This document shows positions 7,214 through 10,527 of a stretch of DNA of 10,527 bases, one piece after another. The number at the start of each line of letters is the position of its first letter. The stretch's first letter is position 1. The notes under the pieces are model-generated. The model searched no databases and was not told the DNA's origin. It was given only the letters and a program-made list of their open reading frames with translations. The stretch is from the NCBI GenBank assembly GCA_021803885.1, contig JAJZKY010000104.1, positions 1-10,527 of the forward strand, written 5' to 3'. Position numbers and translations under genes: made by a program. The DNA comes from Planctomycetota bacterium. GTDB taxonomy: Bacteria; Planctomycetota; Phycisphaerae; WQYP01; JAJZKY01.

Positions 7214-9517
7214 TTACGAGGACCTGACAACCCGTGAAGTGTCCCCCGCGGCGTGCGCAAATTCTCGACAAAACAGCTCACGGATCGCATGCGCATTGAC
7301 TGGGCGACCGATGAGATATCCCTGCATCGCGTCACAACCAAGCCGGTGCAGTACGAGTCTCTGTCCTTCCGTTTCCACACCCTCGGCTAGCACATCCTTC
7401 TGCAGTCCGTGACCCATGCTAATAATTGTACGAGCGATTTGCAGCGCTGTCCGGCTGTAGGGCAAATCCATTACGAACGACCGATCAATTTTAATAACGT
7501 CGAACGTGAGACGATGAAGTTCACTCAGTGACGAATAACCGGTGCCAAAGTCATCCAACGCAATGCGTATACCCAGGCTACGTATGGAATGAAGAACTTG
7601 CTCGACATATTCTCCCTCCACCACGGCGCTCTCGGTTATCTCGATCTGCAGCTGGCTAGGCAGCATTCCAGCCTCCTTGAGTTCGGCGTCTACCATCGAA
7701 ATAAAGTCAGTCTGCACTAACTGTCTCGGGGCAACGTTGACAGAAACATAATCTGGGGCAACTCCTTCGGCCGCCCATCCAGAGAAATCGGAGCACGCGC
7801 GACGCAACACCCATCGACCTATTACATTAATCAGATCGGTTGCTTCGGCTAACGGAATAAACACATCGGGGCCAACTTCAGTTCCATCCGCCTGGCGCCA
7901 CCTTAAGAGAGCCTCGACACCCGCCAGCCTCTTGCCATACGTTAGGGGTTGATAAAGAATATATAATTCGTCTCGCGTTATCGCCCCTTGGAGCTTGGCT
8001 TCGAGCGCGAGCTCCTCTTGGCGGCGTGCGAGCATCTCCGGGAAAAATCTTGCCACTCTATTGCGGCCCGCCACTTTTGCCTCGTACATCGCGAGGTCCG
8101 CGTTTTTCAAGAGCATTTCCACGGTCGTTCCATCGATCGGAGATTCCGCGATGCCAATGCTCGCTGAGATTCCACTTTCGCAACCCTTAATCCCGAACGG
8201 GGATTGAAGCGACCTTTGTATACGGGTCGCTAGGTCCTCGGCCCTTGCGGTGACATCACTGCCACTCAGAGCGGCCACGAACTCATCGCCCCCGAGGCGC
8301 GCTACGATAACGTCATCATTAGCACAAGCTCGTAACCGCACCGCGACGGCACTCAATACGGCGTCCCCGGCCGCATGGCCCGCGCTGTCATTTATTTTCT
8401 TAAATCCATCGACATCGATGTAGAGCAGGGCAGTTTTGGGCCGGGATTCGTCAGATAATCTAGACTGAAGGCACTGACGGAAAAACTCTCTATTCGCCAA
8501 TCCAGTCAGACCGTCATATCTGGCTCGGCGCAGTAATTCATCTGCCATTCGATTGAAGTCGGAACCCAAAGCGGATAGTTCGTCTCCAGTGTCAATACGG
8601 ACATGGGTGTGTTCGTGGTTTTCGGTAAGTCGTCGGGTTGCTGCCGCCAGAACCGACAGCGGCCCGAGATATCGTTGCAGCTGTCGCATGGCGATGAGCA
8701 CGGCGAATCCCACAGTTCCGAGCAACGAGAGCGGAATCATCCAGCGCAATCCATGAAGTGCGTACGCCGACGAGCGGGGTTCCGCAAACACCATGCCTGC
8801 AGGTGCGGCGGAGAAAGTTCCGGGCAAAAACAAATCCCAGATTGAACCCATCCAGCGCGAACCTTTGCCAGTCCAGGCAAGCGTGCCTGCGGGAGTGAGC
8901 GATGCCGAACTCAGAGTGGAGCGAAGACTGGCAGGTACAGGATCTTCCGAGGAACCGATTATCATATGGGGATCTGAGAAATTCACCAGCGCAAGAACGC
9001 CACTTCGGTGCGGTCCTGCTATCTCCTGCAACATTGCCGCCGTATTCAGGCGCGCACGCACCAATTCCTTTTGGTCCGGAGTCAATCGAAACATAACTAA
9101 ATCTGGCTGGCGATGTGCGTCGTAAGACCAGATAATCGCAGTGGAACCATTTTTGAGTTTCGAAAGTTGAAATTGTGCGATGCCATTTTCCGCAGAAATT
9201 CTGGACCACTGCTTCCCGAGCGGCAACACTTCAACCGTGTTGAACAAAATTCCCTGTTCCCAGACATTGAGGTGTCCGGACGCGCGTGAAGTGAGTTGGG
9301 CACTGGCTTGCTGAAGTTCGGCAAGAAATGTCAGAGAGGCGGTATGCAAGTTTCTCTGAATTTCGTGTTCGCGCATTGCGCGCGTGTCGTGCAAAATTCT
9401 CCAATAGGAGAACAGACCCAAACTTAGAACGGGTGCAACAGAGGTGAATACGAACACTAAGAGTAGACGTCGGGCGAGTCGTCCGCGCAGATAGTCTGGG
9501 GCGAATCGCAAGGTCAT
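7214..9517 (-). CDS. Membrane-bound HAMP-GGDEF-EAL cyclic-di-GMP turnover protein
   Basis: This inner-membrane signalling protein probably both makes (GGDEF) and degrades (EAL) cyclic di-GMP. Counting from ATG 9517 (767 aa), a membrane helix at about 17-37 precedes an extracytoplasmic sensor of about 220 residues that I cannot classify. A second helix follows at about 259-277, then HAMP (to about 331), GGDEF (about 332-493) and EAL (about 503-753). The GGDEF signature RLGGDEF is intact (409-413), but the inhibitory RxxD site before it is missing (NDDV). EAL residues look complete: EALLRW with E535, N594, E626 of EITES, D655/D656 of DDFGTGYSSL, K676 of KIDRSFV, E712 of AEGVET and Q732 of QGY. 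Translation may instead begin at TTG 9523, two codons earlier, overlapping the pilin stop as TTGA. ATG 9517 lies 2 nt past that stop. Either way the two genes are likely coupled. Which activity dominates is not predictable. Confidence 0.94.
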   Translation of the reverse strand: MTLRFAPDYLRGRLARRLLLVFVFTSVAPVLSLGLFSYWRILHDTRAMREHEIQRNLHTASLTFLAELQQASAQLTSRASGHLNVWEQGILFNTVEVLPLGKQWSRISAENGIAQFQLSKLKNGSTAIIWSYDAHRQPDLVMFRLTPDQKELVRARLNTAAMLQEIAGPHRSGVLALVNFSDPHMIIGSSEDPVPASLRSTLSSASLTPAGTLAWTGKGSRWMGSIWDLFLPGTFSAAPAGMVFAEPRSSAYALHGLRWMIPLSLLGTVGFAVLIAMRQLQRYLGPLSVLAAATRRLTENHEHTHVRIDTGDELSALGSDFNRMADELLRRARYDGLTGLANREFFRQCLQSRLSDESRPKTALLYIDVDGFKKINDSAGHAAGDAVLSAVAVRLRACANDDVIVARLGGDEFVAALSGSDVTARAEDLATRIQRSLQSPFGIKGCESGISASIGIAESPIDGTTVEMLLKNADLAMYEAKVAGRNRVARFFPEMLARRQEELALEAKLQGAITRDELYILYQPLTYGKRLAGVEALLRWRQADGTEVGPDVFIPLAEATDLINVIGRWVLRRACSDFSGWAAEGVAPDYVSVNVAPRQLVQTDFISMVDAELKEAGMLPSQLQIEITESAVVEGEYVEQVLHSIRSLGIRIALDDFGTGYSSLSELHRLTFDVIKIDRSFVMDLPYSRTALQIARTIISMGHGLQKDVLAEGVETEGQRLVLHRLGCDAMQGYLIGRPVNAHAIRELFCREFAHAAGDTSRVVRSS

Positions 9518-9519
9518 TG

Positions 9520-10011
9520 TCAATAATCTGACGCTAACCCGACGTACGCGCCGTTGTTAGCCCGGATGACGTCATCCAGGCTTGATTTCGCCGTGATCGG
9601 CGCCATCCACGCGCCGTTCGGCCCAGCGCTAAACAAATCGTAATCGGTGTTTAACGGGATTAAGTTCCGGTCCTTGCGAACTTGGGAGATATTAGTCAAC
9701 CCGGTAAAATCGAGATAGTGATAGGGGTGCCCCCATGGGTCGAGGAGTGATCCGTCGCCAATTTGGGCAAGCGATTGCGGAAGTTGCTGGTGAACCTGGT
9801 AGTAGAGCGCAATTTGCGCCTCAATTTCGGTGATGTCTTTCTCGGCCTGCGCGTCTTGTGCCTTGAGCTCATATTGCTGATAAGACGGAATCGCAATAGC
9901 CGCTAAAATCGCGATGACTGCGATTGCGAGCATCAATTCGATGAGCGTGAATCCGCGTTCCGTGCCATTTAGGTTCCGTTGCGGTCGATGACGAGAAACG
10001 TGATGAGACAT
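9520..10011 (-). CDS. Type IV prepilin-like / GspG-type pseudopilin
   Basis: This encodes a prepilin that would be cleaved by prepilin peptidase and anchored in, or assembled from, the inner membrane. From ATG 10011 it has 163 residues. A 20-residue basic leader ends in G20, followed by FTLIEL with the +5 glutamate (E25), and the hydrophobic helix spans 21-43. The globular end resembles major pseudopilin Gsp[12 protein letters not shown] (90-100), [10 protein letters not shown] (124-133) and an Asp-rich tail with [13 protein letters not shown] (146-158), where GspG binds calcium. An upstream in-frame TTG (10023) is possible, but neither start has a clear ribosome-binding site. No other secretion or pilus genes are visible, so it appears as an orphan next to a cyclic-di-GMP enzyme gene. 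Alternatives are a minor type IV pilin or a pseudopilin of a cluster elsewhere. Confidence 0.9.
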   Translation of the reverse strand: MSHHVSRHRPQRNLNGTERGFTLIELMLAIAVIAILAAIAIPSYQQYELKAQDAQAEKDITEIEAQIALYYQVHQQLPQSLAQIGDGSLLDPWGHPYHYLDFTGLTNISQVRKDRNLIPLNTDYDLFSAGPNGAWMAPITAKSSLDDVIRANNGAYVGLASDY

Positions 10012-10247
10012 AAAGAGGCGCAAGTGCAGCCGCGACGAGCCAAGTCTTGTCGTGTAGCGGCAGGACGCGGTGGCGCTGAAGAAGTTAGCGGTAAACGGTG
10101 ATCACAGTCACAAAATCGTCCCCGGAAGCGAATGGAGTTCAGCAGCGACATCAAGAAGGGAGAATGGATTGCGAGGGACGAACGCAGTTAGGCGGCGACT
10201 CTCCGGTGCGTGGGCGTCACGGTGTGACTTTTACGGCGCGCAGAAGG
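10012..10247. other. Upstream region of pilin gene
   Basis: No gene is supported in this stretch. Besides the CRP-like site it holds a small inverted repeat GTCAC-GGT-GTGAC (10216-10228). A weak promoter guess for the pilin is TTCAGC/TACACG with an 18-bp spacer on the minus strand (-10 at 10051-10056), with poor consensus fit. A sigma-54 site was looked for and not found. Confidence 0.4.
10097..10112 (-). promoter_or_regulatory. CRP/Vfr/Clp-like binding site upstream of pilin gene
   Basis: Read on the minus strand this is TGTGACTGTGATCACC. It matches the CRP consensus half-sites TGTGA-N6-TCACA at 9 of 10 core bases and has T-rich flanks (TTT before, GTTT after). It ends 86 bp before the pilin ATG, a distance suited to activation of the pilin/GGDEF-EAL unit. 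CRP relatives Vfr and Clp control pili and type II secretion in Pseudomonas and Xanthomonas. The match is seen directly. Function is inferred. Confidence 0.45.
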
Positions 10248-10255
10248 CCCTCGCA

Positions 10256-10313
10256 TTGCGTCACTCAAAATGTTACCGGCTGGGATCGTTGCCTCACCTG
10301 AAATGCTACCAGC
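10256..10313 (+). repeat. Left tandem repeat pair (TTGC-TCAC-AATG-TACC units)
   Basis: Two 25-bp units, 10256-10280 and 10289-10313, repeat with a 33-bp period and agree at 19 of 25 positions. The shared pattern is TTGC.TCAC...AAATG.TACC.GC. The first unit is part of the left inverted repeat. Confidence 0.7.
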
Positions 10314-10468
10314 GGCCGGAGCTGCATCATGTCGCCCCGTCACCTGCGGAGGTGTCCATGGGCATGAATGTAATGCACACGGCCCGGGCGGAACCGGCCG
10401 CCTTTGGCGGCAGGCTGACGTTCCTCTTTTGCCGGTTGCAACCCGGCCAAGAGCGAACGGGAAGATGT

Positions 10469-10519
10469 CTCCGGTAACATCACTGATGACGCAGCCGGTA
10501 ACAGAATTATGTGAGGCAA
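10469..10519 (-). repeat. Right tandem repeat pair, inverted relative to the left pair
   Basis: On the minus strand, a 26-bp unit (10519-10494) beginning TTGCCTCAC and ending TGTTACCGGC is followed directly by a second one (10493-10469) with TGCGTCA and ATGTTACCGG. Together with the left pair this gives four related units, two facing each way. Confidence 0.65.
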
Positions 10520-10527
10520 TACGAGGG

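Larger units (their letters stand above)
10248..10527. mobile_element. Putative small non-autonomous mobile element (MITE-like) with multi-repeat ends
   Basis: The two ends of this 280-bp segment are imperfect inverted repeats (10248-10282 and 10492-10527). Both run CCCTCG(C/T)ATTGC(G/C)TCAC, then 6 or 7 variable bases, then TGTTACCGGCTG: 15/17 and 12/12 matches around the variable stretch. Just inside each end lies a second, weaker copy of the same unit in the same orientation, so each end is a tandem pair. Multiple short repeats at inverted ends are typical of IS21-family termini, though I cannot confirm kinship. The core codes for nothing recognisable. It has hairpins CACCT/AGGTG (10341-10354) and GCCGCC-TTT-GGCGGC (10397-10411). 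The right end coincides with the window edge, so the true boundary may lie further out. The alternative is an array of operator sites for a gene beyond the window. Confidence 0.5.

Noticed and set aside
6960..7271. 103-residue minus-strand open frame, rich in Trp, Cys and Arg
   Set aside because: It overlaps the 3' end of the GGDEF-EAL gene in another frame and shows no family pattern or start signal; at best it is decayed sequence.
10020..10060. Sigma-54 promoter for the pilin gene
   Set aside because: A TTGG...TGCA pair is present on the minus strand, but the GG-to-GC spacing is 12 instead of 10.
10397..10411. Hairpin GCCGCC-TTT-GGCGGC as terminator
   Set aside because: No T-run follows on either strand. 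It is more likely part of the repeat element's core.
10070..10477. 135-residue plus-strand open frame
   Set aside because: It runs through the CRP-like site and the inverted-repeat element, lacks a ribosome-binding site, and its translation resembles no family.

Overview
The window looks like chromosomal DNA from a Gram-negative proteobacterium. It carries an outer-membrane TonB-dependent receptor, a FecI/FecR sigma/anti-sigma pair and a GspG-like pseudopilin, and base composition is moderately GC-rich by eye. The receptor and FecR sequences remind me of Xanthomonadales/Nevskiales/Steroidobacter-type gammaproteobacteria, but that placement is tentative.

Left part (1-3914, all minus strand). 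In transcription order this is an ECF sigma factor (GTG start, 3914), a FecR-like membrane anti-sigma factor overlapping it by 4 bp, a 268-bp gap, and a TonB-dependent receptor whose 3' end runs off the window. This is a classic surface-signalling/uptake layout. However, the receptor has no N-terminal signalling (STN) domain, so it cannot signal to FecR in the way FecA does.

Middle part (4354-6728). A minus-strand acetamidase/formamidase-family amidase and a plus-strand APC-superfamily permease of the PuuP/PlaP type diverge from a short shared promoter region. This is probably a small nitrogen-scavenging module that imports an amine, amino acid or amide-type compound and hydrolyses a short amide.

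Right part (7214-10011, minus strand). A GspG/type IV-like prepilin is followed, with its stop codon beside or inside the next start, by a membrane-bound HAMP-GGDEF-EAL protein whose two catalytic domains both look intact. A good CRP/Vfr/Clp-type site lies 86 bp upstream of the pilin start. The pair may link a pilin or pseudopilin to cyclic-di-GMP signalling.

Right edge (10248-10527). A gene-free stretch carries a pair of ~35-bp inverted repeats, each made of a tandem pair of TTACCGG-type units. It looks like the termini of a small non-autonomous mobile element, reminiscent of the multi-repeat ends of IS21-family elements. Gene-free stretches at 3915-4353 and 6729-7213 hold nothing I can identify.
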